Of a DNA stretch of 19,660 bases, positions 7,214 through 14,701 are shown in pieces. The translations under genes were made by a program, and so were the position numbers. The first letter of the stretch is position 1. Each line of letters begins with the position of its first letter. Below the pieces are notes generated by a model. It saw only the letters and a program-made list of their open reading frames with translations, made no database searches and was not told the DNA's origin. Source of the DNA: an uncultured Eubacteriales bacterium (GTDB lineage Bacteria > Bacillota > Clostridia > Oscillospirales > Acutalibacteraceae); the NCBI GenBank assembly GCA_934465125.1, contig CAKSKO010000002.1:1-19660 (forward strand). The letters run 5' to 3'.

Positions 7214-7405
7214 TTGCTAATTGCTAATCGCAGGCTTTGTATTTCGTGTTCAAGACCAATCACCTTTTCCGTATTTCCACGGCTGGCATTTTGCTAATAC
7301 GCACCGCATTGCTGGCGGTATTTTCATTCGGTTTTCAGCCCGTTTGCTAATACGGTGCGTTTTGCTAATTTGATCTCTGCTAATAAAATCAGGTGTTATT
7401 AGCAA
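7214..7405. repeat. TTGCTAAT repeat cluster next to the integrase gene
   Basis: Exact TTGCTAAT occurs at 7214, 7221 (sharing one base), 7291, 7344 and 7362; TGCTAAT at 7378; and the inverse ATTAGCAA at 7398-7405 inside the integrase 3' end. An inverted pair ACGCACCG/CGGTGCGT links the third and fourth copies. The position between tRNA and int suggests arm-type integrase or excisionase binding sites. The gap between tRNA and int holds nothing else apart from the tRNA terminator. Confidence 0.65.
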
Positions 7406-8771
7406 GCTGGACAGACTCCAAAGCCTTTTTGAGTAGTTCGGGATTGCTGGCAAGCAGGCTCGCAAGAGCTTCCGCATCAAGAGCGGGTGCGGCAGCAACG
7501 GTCGTTTCTTCTGCCTTGCCTTTGTAAAAGGATTGCTCCATCTCATCAGCAAGGCGACGGCGATCTTCATCGAGGATGTGTGCATAGCGCTTAGTCACCA
7601 TATCGGGAGAGTTCCATCCGCCATCACCCTGTACCGCTTTTAGATCGCCCTTGGAGAGCCGAAGTTTTACGCCTGTACTTGTATGCCGCAAACTGTGAAA
7701 TACTACATTATCGACATTGATTGTCGGGTCGTTCAGACCAATAAGGACTTCCTTGAACCGTTTGTTCAGATGCTCAGTCATAATCGGTCGGCCGTTGGCT
7801 TGGCAGATAATCAGACCATAATCCATATAACCGTCGTCGCTAAGTTCTAGCTTCAGCTTCATTTGCATTTCTCTGAGCTTTTCGAGCTTCTTTGCAACGG
7901 TTTCGGGAATATAGACGGTACGAATACTGCCCTCCGTTTTCGGTTGCTTTAAGACGATCACCGTCCGTGTACCCGGATAGAGATTCGGAAACCTGAAAAG
8001 AATGTCCATCTTGGGCAGTTTTTCAATCAGTTTCTTGTCAACACGGTCAATCACACGGTCGATGTATAGCACCTGATCACTCCGACTAAAGCGTTCCCAC
8101 TGCGTTCCGCCAACCTCGCCGCCGTGCATACAACACGCAAACGCCAACTGAATCGCACAGTGCACCACATATAAGTCGTAGATGTCGGTGCGGTTGGTAA
8201 AGTCCAATACTCTTTGCAGTTGTTCAGGAGTCAAGGCATCGCGTTTGGCCTCCTTGTACTCCGGCAGTGTTGCATCCAAGAACGGATTTTTCGCAATGTA
8301 CTCCCATTTTTTCGCCTGATTGAAAGCACACCGCGGAACTTTGTGGATGTCGTGAATGGTCGATGGGCTGATATGATCCCGATTGGGTTGTCCCATATTG
8401 GTTGTAGGCTTGGCCTAGTGTAGCAGAAAATGATAAAAGTCATCGACGGTCTTGGTGCGGATGCTGCGAAGTTTTTTATCACCCCAATAGGGATGAACAT
8501 AATTTTCAAGCAAGCCGACATTTCCGTCATAGGTTGATGCCACCCATTTTTTCTCACCGTATTTCTCGATGAACTCATACAAGAACTCGCTTACGGTAAT
8601 ATCATTGTGATCTACATGGGTGTTCTGTTCTTTTTCATATTCAATCGTTGCTTTGCGGGATTTGGCTGCCGAATAGCTCAGCCCCGATTCCCAAACCTGA
8701 TGACGATTTGAACCCTCGCCCTCATAATAAACGACAGAATATGTTTTACCTCTCTTTACGATTGAAGCCAT
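7389..8771 (-). pseudogene. int: Tyrosine integrase interrupted by an in-frame TAG
   Basis: One 461-codon frame from ATG 8771 (site ACGGAGG) reads through a single TAG at 8415-8417. Before it: an arm-binding N-terminus (M-A-S-I-V-K-R-G-K-T-Y) and a SAM-like core-binding domain (V-S-E-F-L-Y-E-F). After it: the catalytic domain. Of the catalytic residues, H-S-L-R-H gives box II His and Arg, G-G-W the Trp, and R-Y-A-H the nucleophilic Tyr. Box I reads C-C-M-H-G-G-E-V-G-G where Arg is expected (codon CAC at 8124-8126; one G-to-A change from CGC). Both TAG and His are single transitions, so the enzyme is probably inactive. It follows xis directly and faces the tRNA-Arg site. Confidence 0.88.
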
Positions 8772-8772
8772 A

Positions 8773-8982
8773 TCAAATACCTCCGTTATCAGTGATATTG
8801 TCAAGCCACTCATCGAAAGAGAGTTTTGAAATTCTTATGGTTCTGCCCATACGGACGATTTTGGACTCTCCCTAATTGCACAGTTCATATGCTTTTCTGC
8901 GCCCGATATTCAGTATGGAGAGTATCTCATCGACAGAGTATGTCCGCTTTCCGATAGAGTATTTCGGTACAATCTGTTCCAA
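8773..8982 (-). pseudogene. xis: Excisionase-like HTH protein interrupted by an in-frame TAG
   Basis: The frame starts at TTG 8982 behind AAAGGAG and gives a MerR/Xis-like DNA-binding fold: Y-S-V-D-E-I-L-S-I-L-N-I-G-R-R-K-A-Y-E-L-C-N, then TAG (8872-8874), then G-E-S-K-I-V-R-M-G-R-T-I-R-I-S and F-D-E-W-L-D-N. The part after TAG is the expected continuation, ending in TGA one base before int. Excisionases bend DNA at the element end and direct Int to excise. The 36-residue stop-limited product would lack the recognition wing. It is too short on each side of the stop to be noticed by length-based gene calling. Confidence 0.78.
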
Positions 8983-9017
8983 TCACATAACTCCTTTCCC
9001 AACAAGTGACTTGATTG

Positions 9018-9050
9018 TACCTGCTTGTCCTGTAAGACAAGAAGATTATA
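9018..9050 (-). promoter_or_regulatory. Possible xis promoter with small dyad
   Basis: Upstream of xis the minus strand has a TACAAT-like -10 and TTGTC-like -35, overlapping a perfect CTTGTC-N6-GACAAG dyad (9024-9041). A second short dyad, CAAGT-G-ACTTG, is at 9003-9013. Spacing is suboptimal, so this is tentative. Confidence 0.25.
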
Positions 9051-9413
9051 TTACTCGAAAAGCGGGATGTCACTTGCGCAAATTCTGCTTTTTCCCGATA
9101 AAACATCTGCTGACACCTGCGACCGGATCGATCTTCTGATATTATTGATATTTTCCGCATCCTGCACATCCGCAAGCCCGATTGTTACAATAATGAGATT
9201 TGTTTGCCCGGAGAGCAGAGATACAATGCGCTTCAAGCTCAAAACGCCTCCGGCATAAAGAGCGCCGAAATGGATGATACGATCGTAATCCGAAACCGCT
9301 TTCACTTCACTGTATGGCAGAATGGGAAAGCCGCTCAGCGACGCAAAACTTTCAGCATACTGTCTTGTTGAGCCGTATTGGCTGCCATATGTAATCAAAC
9401 TCCGCATCGTCAT
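9051..9413 (-). CDS. Flavodoxin-domain protein, C-terminus lost
   Basis: 120 aa. The N-terminus has the FMN-phosphate loop Y-G-S-Q-Y-G-S-T, then H-F-G-A-L-Y-A-G-G-V and I-V-T-I-G-L-A-D-V-Q-D, all typical of small flavodoxin-like (protoporphyrinogen-oxidase-type) proteins of anaerobes. Relatives continue to about 160-170 aa with an R-G-G-I-D-Y segment; here the similarity stops near residue 100 and about 20 unrelated residues follow before the stop, next to the xis region. It overlaps the DUF2268 stop by four bases, so the two form an operon. Redox partner unknown; probably non-functional or altered. Confidence 0.65.
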   Translation of the reverse strand: MTMRSLITYGSQYGSTRQYAESFASLSGFPILPYSEVKAVSDYDRIIHFGALYAGGVLSLKRIVSLLSGQTNLIIVTIGLADVQDAENINNIRRSIRSQVSADVLSGKSRICASDIPLFE

Positions 9414-10320
9414 AGGGCGTTCATTCCTTCCAGAAATCTTTTGCCGCTTCCAAAATCTAATAGGGTTGCTTCTTCAATGCTTTTTTCCGTATTTTTCAGA
9501 TAGTGCTTCATCAAATGATACCCACAGGCGTAACCTGCACAGTAGGGTAGTCCAACTGAGGGATAGCCTTGTAATGCCGCCATTTCATCCCCATACAAAT
9601 AGGCGTTCAGATTTTCCAGGCCTTGTACATCTAAACCATCGAAAATAATGGGTTTGCTATATTCGTTCAAGGTCTGCGTATCAGTTTTGGTGACCCACGG
9701 CTCGGCTTTTTCCTCGCCATATAGGTGCGTTGCAAAGTTTTCAGCAAGTCCCTCGCTGACCATCATTTCACTAAGCTTAATATCGTTCTTCCACTTGATA
9801 AACCGGAAACGCACATTGTGATTGACCTCGTGGGCGAGTGCAACAGGCAAGCGCTCCAAAGTGTAAGCATTGGGAATCAACCAGGAAAAAATGTATCTGG
9901 GTATGCCTCCGTCACCGCAATACCCCTCATTTATCTTTGTATAGGGGCTTTTGGCATTGGCCAGCAAAACGGTGTAGAGATATTCTTTGACAGGCAGGTC
10001 GATCCCGCTGGTTGTAAAACAGTTCAAGGGGTTTTCTATGGACTTGGTACAATCCTGCCAGAGTTTTTCTAATAACAATGCCTGAATGTTTGCCTGCTGA
10101 CTCTCGGCTACCTGCATAGGCGCGATGTGACCCAGAATACCGCTTGCTATAATCACATCATACCCGCCCGCTGTGGCAGCTTTTATCGAGACACTGTAAC
10201 ACGCCCACTTTTTTCAAAGGGCGTCATCAGTTCATAACGGTAAATATCGTTTTTCTTTTCAGACGGCGCTTCCATGATTTTTTTGTAAATACCGTCTAAG
10301 CGAATAGGTGTCACTTTCAT
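9410..10320 (-). pseudogene. DUF2268-type zinc protease with one frameshift
   Basis: Starting at ATG 10320 (site GAGAGGAAAC), the first frame gives K-V-T-P-I-R-L-D-G-I-Y and stops after 46 codons. At 10209-10214 an A run (minus strand) has six bases; seven would join it in frame to the remaining about 255 codons (W-A-C-Y-S-V-S-I-K-A-A-T). That larger frame holds the H-E-V-N-H zinc-metalloprotease motif with a downstream glutamate in S-E-G-L-A-E-N, diagnostic of DUF2268 putative Zn-dependent proteases. It sits under a MerR-type promoter and overlaps the flavodoxin start. Either a real frameshift or a sequencing error. Confidence 0.8.
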
Positions 10321-10346
10321 TTTTTGTTTCCTCTCTCGTTTTCTTC

Positions 10347-10377
10347 ATCTTACACTATGACCTTGCGTGAGAGTCAA
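10347..10377 (-). promoter_or_regulatory. MerR-type promoter (19-bp spacer) of the DUF2268-flavodoxin pair
   Basis: On the minus strand, TTGACT (10372-10377) and TAAGAT (10347-10352) are separated by 19 bp instead of 17, with a degenerate dyad in the spacer (CTCACG and ATAGTG flanks). Overlong spacers are the hallmark of promoters untwisted by MerR-family activators. No MerR gene is in the window. Confidence 0.6.
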
Positions 10378-10421
10378 GAAAAAATCTATCAGCCCTGTGC
10401 CTATATACGAATAGTGGTGAC

Positions 10422-10934
10422 TTACTTTGCCTTGTACACACAATATATTCCGATATTGCATGCATAGGGGACTTCTTTCGTTCCTAGAAAGCCCAATTTT
10501 CGGAGAACATTCGCAGATTTCCTGTTTTCCAACGCATAGGACGTGGCGATTTCCCGCACATTCATTTCTTGGGCTGCATATTTCAATACAGCTCTCATGG
10601 CTTCTGTTGCGTATCCGTTCCCTTGATATTTCTTGACGAGATTATATGAAATGTCCCAATGACTTTCTTCTTCGTTAAAGTAAAGCAAACAGGTTCCGAT
10701 GATTTCACTTGTACTTTTCAACAGCACGATCCACCTGTTCCACTTATCGTTTTCCAAATTTGCGAGTTCATACGTTACAAATTTCTGAGTTTCCTGAAAG
10801 TCATCACTTGCCTGCCAGCACATATATCTTGATACGCTTTCATCCCGCATCCAGCAGTTGAAAATGGTCTTCGCATCCTCTGTGTGGATTTCTCTTAAAA
10901 CCAGTCTTTCGGTTTCCAATTTTGGGGTAATCAT
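10422..10934 (-). CDS. GNAT acetyltransferase, RimJ/RimL-like
   Basis: About 170 aa from ATG 10934, preferred over the upstream ATG at 10967 because GGAGAAG precedes it and the family starts with L-E-T-E-R-L-x-L-R, seen here at residues 6-14. The acetyl-CoA loop Q-G-N-G-Y-A-T (104-110) and the late N-x-x-S-A-N-V-L-R-K-L-G-F motif are intact. RimJ/RimL relatives acetylate protein N-termini or small molecules, including some antibiotics. The target here is unknown. Confidence 0.88.
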   Translation of the reverse strand: MITPKLETERLVLREIHTEDAKTIFNCWMRDESVSRYMCWQASDDFQETQKFVTYELANLENDKWNRWIVLLKSTSEIIGTCLLYFNEEESHWDISYNLVKKYQGNGYATEAMRAVLKYAAQEMNVREIATSYALENRKSANVLRKLGFLGTKEVPYACNIGIYCVYKAK

Positions 10935-10990
10935 TTTTCTTCTCCACAAATAATGATTTCGCAGCATCTCAACAAGTGGGAAGCTGTCAG

Positions 10991-12004
10991 TCAGGCGTTT
11001 CGGTCGCTGCCCACCAGCGTCGGCAGCAGAACATCCTCAATAAAGTCTATTCTGTCAAACACCGTTGGCTTAAAATAAGATGATACCGCGACAACGATTT
11101 CCCTGTTTGGATCAACATAGATCACATTTCCGCTGTTTCCGAGGGCGGCGTAAGTGTTTTTCTCCGGATGAACGATCCACCAAAGATACCCATAAGACAT
11201 ACCGCGGAACGCAGTACCTTCTACTGCTTTCGGAACGAGCATTTCGTTTATCCATTTTTGAGAGACGATCTGCTGTTCGTCCCACTTGCCATTTTGCAGG
11301 CAAAGCTGTCCGATTTTCGTCATATCAGCAGCGCTCATGCACAGACCATAGCCGGGCGTGCCAAGCCCCTGCGGATCGGCAAACCATATGTTTTTCTTGG
11401 GGTGCTTATTAACGGTAAAGTGCTTATGTTCTTCGGCTGTTTTCGCATAATAGTTCTCATGCTCTGCAATCCCCAAAGGGTGGAACAGATACTCGTTGGC
11501 GAAATCTACGGTTTTCATGCCGGTGGCACGGTAGAGTATGCCTGAGAGGATATGCAAACAGACCGTCCGATAGGCGAATTCGCCTGTGATGCCTTTCTTT
11601 CCTCCTAAGAAATCCAAGGATGCGGCTGTCCAGTCCGCGCTTGTGCAGACCTTTGTCCACGGATCGCCCTTTCCCTTGTAGGGCGCGCGCATGGTCAGCA
11701 AGTGCCGGATGGTCACATCATAAATCGTCTTTTCTCCACGCTTAACGGGATAATCCGGGAAATAGGAGAGCGTCTTATCCTCCACGCTGCCGATTATGCC
11801 GTGGTCGATAGCAATACCGATCAGAAGTGCCATGATGCTTTTCGTGGCAGACATGATATGCGTGCAGTCTGTCTTGCAGTATCCATTCCACTCGGCAGAA
11901 TAAATTTTCCCTCCCCTCCGCAGAACATTGATCTGGCAGATGTTCTGCTGCTTTTCCTGTATGTATCGGTACAGTTCTTCTTGCTTCATCATCGATAGCT
12001 CCAT
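10991..12004 (-). CDS. Serine hydrolase of the class C beta-lactamase / PBP4* fold
   Basis: About 337 aa, no signal peptide. The nucleophile motif S-A-T-K is at 52-55; the second motif, usually Y-x-N, reads Y-R-T at 145; G-N-S-G near the C-terminus stands for the K-T-G-type box. This fits the beta-lactamase-related family (esterases, peptidases, some resistance enzymes); the Y-R-T and G-N-S-G variants argue against a true beta-lactamase. The start ATG 12004 follows GAGAGG at a normal distance; a TTG at 12013 is in frame but too close to that site. yjdF lies 54 nt upstream. Confidence 0.88.
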   Translation of the reverse strand: MELSMMKQEELYRYIQEKQQNICQINVLRRGGKIYSAEWNGYCKTDCTHIMSATKSIMALLIGIAIDHGIIGSVEDKTLSYFPDYPVKRGEKTIYDVTIRHLLTMRAPYKGKGDPWTKVCTSADWTAASLDFLGGKKGITGEFAYRTVCLHILSGILYRATGMKTVDFANEYLFHPLGIAEHENYYAKTAEEHKHFTVNKHPKKNIWFADPQGLGTPGYGLCMSAADMTKIGQLCLQNGKWDEQQIVSQKWINEMLVPKAVEGTAFRGMSYGYLWWIVHPEKNTYAALGNSGNVIYVDPNREIVVAVSSYFKPTVFDRIDFIEDVLLPTLVGSDRNA

Positions 12005-12057
12005 ATTGTTCAAGCCTCTCTCTGCAATTTCCGATTCGAGCTAATGCCTCAGAAGTT

Positions 12058-12468
12058 TTAATGCCCCTTATGCTTTTCCTTTTTCTTTTGCTGTTTCTGT
12101 TCAAATCTTCTGAGTTCTTCCGCTTCTTTTTTCTCGCGGCTTTTAACTTTGCGTTCCTGCTTATTCTGCTCCTGCTGTAATTTTAGTGCCTGCTGCGATT
12201 TTGTGCCAATGCCTACCGCCTGCATCTGCTTTTGGACTTCGCGCTTCCTTCGTTTTGGATTTACCTTTCGTTCCTTTACGACTGCATAAACGGCAGGACT
12301 GAATTTTAGACTGACATAGTATTTCTGAATATATTCCAGCACCTCGTAATCCTTCGGCTCTGCGCCAAATGTGACCTTCGCCACGGATAAATTCCCGTTT
12401 TCGATACGTTCAAATACGCCCACCCAAAACGGTTCCTCAAAATATACCGTCAGTTTTGTTTTACTCAT
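12058..12468 (-). CDS. yjdF: YjdF family protein (DUF2992)
   Basis: 136 aa. The N-terminal domain (L-T-V-Y-F-E-E-P-F-W-V-G-V-F-E) and the L-K-F-S-P segment identify the YjdF family, linked in Bacillota to the response to azaaromatic compounds. The C-terminal 50 residues are an extremely K/E/Q-rich, coiled-coil-like tail ending in K-E-K-H-K-G-H. The start has a GGAGGG site that also ends the leader RNA. Regulation is probably by the structured 5' leader. Biochemical activity of YjdF is not established. Confidence 0.92.
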   Translation of the reverse strand: MSKTKLTVYFEEPFWVGVFERIENGNLSVAKVTFGAEPKDYEVLEYIQKYYVSLKFSPAVYAVVKERKVNPKRRKREVQKQMQAVGIGTKSQQALKLQQEQNKQERKVKSREKKEAEELRRFEQKQQKKKEKHKGH

Positions 12469-12474
12469 AACACA

Positions 12475-12600
12475 CCCTCCAAAATGTTGCTTTACAAAGA
12501 ATGGACAACCCGAAGGGGCAGGTTACTTACCCTGTCTATAACAGGACGGCCGGGCTACCTACCGGCTCTAATACACCTTTCGGTGCGCATTGCTTTATTC
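12475..12600 (-). ncRNA. yjdF riboswitch-like leader RNA
   Basis: The 137-nt gap before yjdF is densely structured on the minus strand: a GCCGG-N-CCGGC stem, a CCTGT-TATAG-ACAGG hairpin followed by GTAAGTAACCTG, a CCC-CTTC-GGG hairpin, and the terminal AAAGCAACATTTTGGAGGG reaching the ribosome binding site. This fits my recollection of the yjdF motif, which binds azaaromatics and usually acts on translation. Supported by gene identity and position; not checked with a covariance model. Its 5' end abuts or overlaps the upstream GNAT stop. Confidence 0.78.
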
Positions 12601-12605
12601 GTACA

Positions 12606-13112
12606 TCAGTCTTTGGTCAGCGCATACATTGCCATGTCCAGCACCTGCCCATTTTTGAAAGCGTTACTTTTGAGAATCCCTTCAAGCTGAAAACCTGCCT
12701 TTTCCAGCACCCGGCGGGAGCCGATGTTGTAGGCAAACGGCTCGGCGTATATTCGCAGAAGATCGGTTTCGGCAAACAGCTTTTTACAAAGCTGCCGGAC
12801 GGCATCGGTCATAATGCCTTGTCCCCAGTATTCTTCCGCAAGGTAATAGCCAAGCTCCGCTGTGCGGCAATGGATATTGCCCTGACGGAACGCACCGATA
12901 CTGCCGACCGAACGATCATCCACGCAAACGGCATATGCGAAAGTGTCATTCTTATCGGCGGCAAGCATTGCATTGATATAATCCTCCGCGTCCTTTTCCG
13001 TATAAGGGTACGGCAATCCGTCGCGGAGATTTTTAAGAATATTCTGATTGGACAGCGCAGACGCTAAATCCTTTGCGTCAGTGCGCCGCCACTGTTTGAT
13101 CGTACAGTTCAT
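12606..13112 (-). CDS. GNAT acetyltransferase, RimJ/RimL-like
   Basis: 168 aa, start ATG 13112 after GAGGAAAAG. Motif A reads Y-Y-L-A-E-E-Y-W-G-Q-G-I-M-T-D-A-V and motif B N-I-G-S-R-R-V-L-E-K-A-G-F, both intact. It is distinct in sequence from the GNAT at 10422. It is the last gene of the tightly packed minus-strand array before the yjdF leader. Substrate unknown. Confidence 0.9.
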   Translation of the reverse strand: MNCTIKQWRRTDAKDLASALSNQNILKNLRDGLPYPYTEKDAEDYINAMLAADKNDTFAYAVCVDDRSVGSIGAFRQGNIHCRTAELGYYLAEEYWGQGIMTDAVRQLCKKLFAETDLLRIYAEPFAYNIGSRRVLEKAGFQLEGILKSNAFKNGQVLDMAMYALTKD

Positions 13113-13127
13113 AATACTTTTCCTCTT

Positions 13128-13619
13128 TTATCTTTTAACCACCGGCACCCAGATGCCGTATTCGTAATCGGAGCTTTGGATATCGCCTGTGGAATAGACC
13201 TCCAGCATAGCGTTTCCGTTCCCCATATACTGCTTGCCCTCACTCGGATACCACTCGTTCCAAACATAGGTGTTCAGGTTTTGCAGGAAGCTAAGAAGAG
13301 AACCTTTGGCGGAGAATACTGCCCAATCGCTTTCAGGGAAGGTGTAAAGCTTCATGCCCTCCGGCACCTCGCCGCCCTGGTAAAGCCCTGCAATCCAATA
13401 GTTAAACGAGCCGTTTTTGTCCTCGCAGATGGCAAACATACCGATTCCGTTTTCAAGGATGGACTTCTCTATCGCCGTCTTTGGCTTCATCGTCTGCCAA
13501 AGTCGGGCATATTCCTTGTTCCAAAATTCTGGGCATTTGACATATCCTTCATCGGGGCGAATCGTGGTGGAAAAACCGATAAAGGTCATTTTAGGTTTGT
13601 GCTCATAGTCTGTATTCAT
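13128..13619 (-). CDS. GyrI-like / AraC effector-binding domain protein
   Basis: 163 aa. It has the standalone effector-binding fold also found at the C-terminus of AraC and MerR regulators: F-I-G-F-S-T at the start, Y-P-E/F-P-E-S-D-W-A-V-F strand in the middle, and the terminal Y-E-Y-G-I-W-V-P-V. Such proteins bind hydrophobic small molecules or, as in GyrI, interact with partners. It lacks an HTH. Start overlaps the upstream membrane-protein stop (ATGA). Confidence 0.82.
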   Translation of the reverse strand: MNTDYEHKPKMTFIGFSTTIRPDEGYVKCPEFWNKEYARLWQTMKPKTAIEKSILENGIGMFAICEDKNGSFNYWIAGLYQGGEVPEGMKLYTFPESDWAVFSAKGSLLSFLQNLNTYVWNEWYPSEGKQYMGNGNAMLEVYSTGDIQSSDYEYGIWVPVVKR

Positions 13620-14182
13620 TGTTCCTCCAAATCATTTTGTTTGAGTTCCGCGGCCCGTTTTTGATTTCTTCGTTCCAGCTCCGCGCCGTAGCGGAAAATC
13701 AGAGAGACAAGAATCAGGACAATCCCCGTCATCGCGCTTCCCAAATTGCCAATCTCTCCGATGCTTTTTACACCCTGCCAGGCAGCAACCGCTTCCGAAA
13801 CGGCGATTGCGACAATGGGGATCCAAATAAAACGGATACCCAACTTTCTCAGCCGCTCGGCGCCCTGCTCGGTAAAGGGGGTGCCGTCCGCTAGTTCAGA
13901 TTTCAAATAGCTGTGAGAAAGCCCGAAAAGAATTGCTTCTGCGATCAGCATAAATGTGGTGGACAGCAGTTCCACATGTTTTTGCAGAAGATTCGTTCCG
14001 TCGGCAAAGAGTTTCAGCGGCTCGCCCATAAGGCTGAAAACATGACCACCGTTATACTGTGTCGCGGCACATAAGGCAACAACGCCGAACACCGCCGCAC
14101 CGATGATGCAGAGCGTTTCCGCGACTTTTGCAAGGACCTTAAAGACGCCGAATGTTTTTTGAATGGTTTGAAGTGTTTTCAC
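13616..14182 (-). CDS. DUF2975-like four-helix membrane protein
   Basis: 188 aa, with about four hydrophobic helices (residues roughly 15-42, 70-88, 118-137, 150-166). The D-G-T-P-F-T-E-Q-G-A-E-R-L-R-K-L-G segment between helices two and three is characteristic of DUF2975 proteins. It starts at GTG 14182, overlapping the upstream stop as GTGA, and ends overlapping the next ATG: translational coupling on both sides. Function unknown. Confidence 0.75.
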   Translation of the reverse strand: MKTLQTIQKTFGVFKVLAKVAETLCIIGAAVFGVVALCAATQYNGGHVFSLMGEPLKLFADGTNLLQKHVELLSTTFMLIAEAILFGLSHSYLKSELADGTPFTEQGAERLRKLGIRFIWIPIVAIAVSEAVAAWQGVKSIGEIGNLGSAMTGIVLILVSLIFRYGAELERRNQKRAAELKQNDLEEQ

Positions 14183-14573
14183 TGTTGTTTCTCCTCTCGT
14201 TGAATCTGAATGATTCCTTTCGCGTGCCGTGCTTCCACGACTATGGAGTAAGCGCCGATCTGGGGAACATTCACGGTAAATTCGGTTGCATCTTGACCGT
14301 TTCCAGTATAGAGCAGTGTCCCGTCCGGCGCTATAATCTCCATGTGCAGTGTACCTTTTTCGGTTTCAAATTGAATTTGCAGCACATCACCTGCGTTCAA
14401 TTCCATGGTATGCCGGTCAGTTCCGTGCATCCGCTCAATATCCAGCGTGTAGGAGTCTGGGTTTGCCACGCGATTTCCGGTGAAGCCGGGCTGATTGGCA
14501 ATGACAAGAAATACGGTGACTCCAAGCACGAGAAGGAATACAAGTATGACTGTTATTTTTGCTTTTTGCTCAT
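14179..14573 (-). pseudogene. Exported or anchored beta-rich small protein, start out of frame
   Basis: The ATG at 14573 follows AAAGGAGCGGGCAGG and reads M-S-K-K-Q-K, then TAA. One more A in the following A5 run would join it to the conserved frame, a transmembrane helix (I-T-V-I-L-V-F-L-L-V-L-G) and about 100 extracytoplasmic residues of beta-sandwich character (L-N-A-G-D-V-L, I-I-A-P-D-G-T-L-L, I-G-A-Y-S-I-V-V). An internal GTG at 14529 could start a shorter form. Probably a membrane-anchored extracellular domain; family not identified. Confidence 0.65.
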
Positions 14574-14599
14574 TTTCCTGCCCGCTCCTTTAACTTACT

Positions 14600-14701
14600 T
14601 CACCGTTCCTTCGCTCCAACGCCCGAGCCGTCCAGAAACAGCTCATACGCTGCAAGGAGCAGAGCGCCGATCAAAAGCCTGACTGCCCATTTTGCTTTCA
14701 T
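14600..14701 (-). CDS. Predicted 33-residue single-helix membrane protein
   Basis: Starts at ATG 14701, overlapping the upstream stop as ATGA. It reads a basic start (M-K-A-K-W-A-V-R), a helix L-L-I-G-A-L-L-L-A-A-Y, and a short tail ending A-K-E-R. Coupled start and a plausible membrane helix support it, but length gives little statistical weight. Confidence 0.5.
   Translation of the reverse strand: MKAKWAVRLLIGALLLAAYELFLDGSGVGAKER

Noticed and set aside
7060..7263. Minus-strand 67-codon frame across the tRNA-Arg region
   Set aside because: It is the antisense of the tRNA; the G-T-R-I-P-D-L-P-L-R-R-R-like peptide is a well-known false call over tRNA genes.
12501..13067. Plus-strand frame of 188 codons opposite the GNAT and yjdF leader
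   Set aside because: Antisense to a clear GNAT gene and a structured RNA; no start signal or recognizable motif.
14152..14682. Plus-strand frame of 176 codons opposite the membrane-protein genes
   Set aside because: It is a shadow in GC-richer sequence, has no ribosome binding site or family motif, and runs across three well-supported minus-strand genes.
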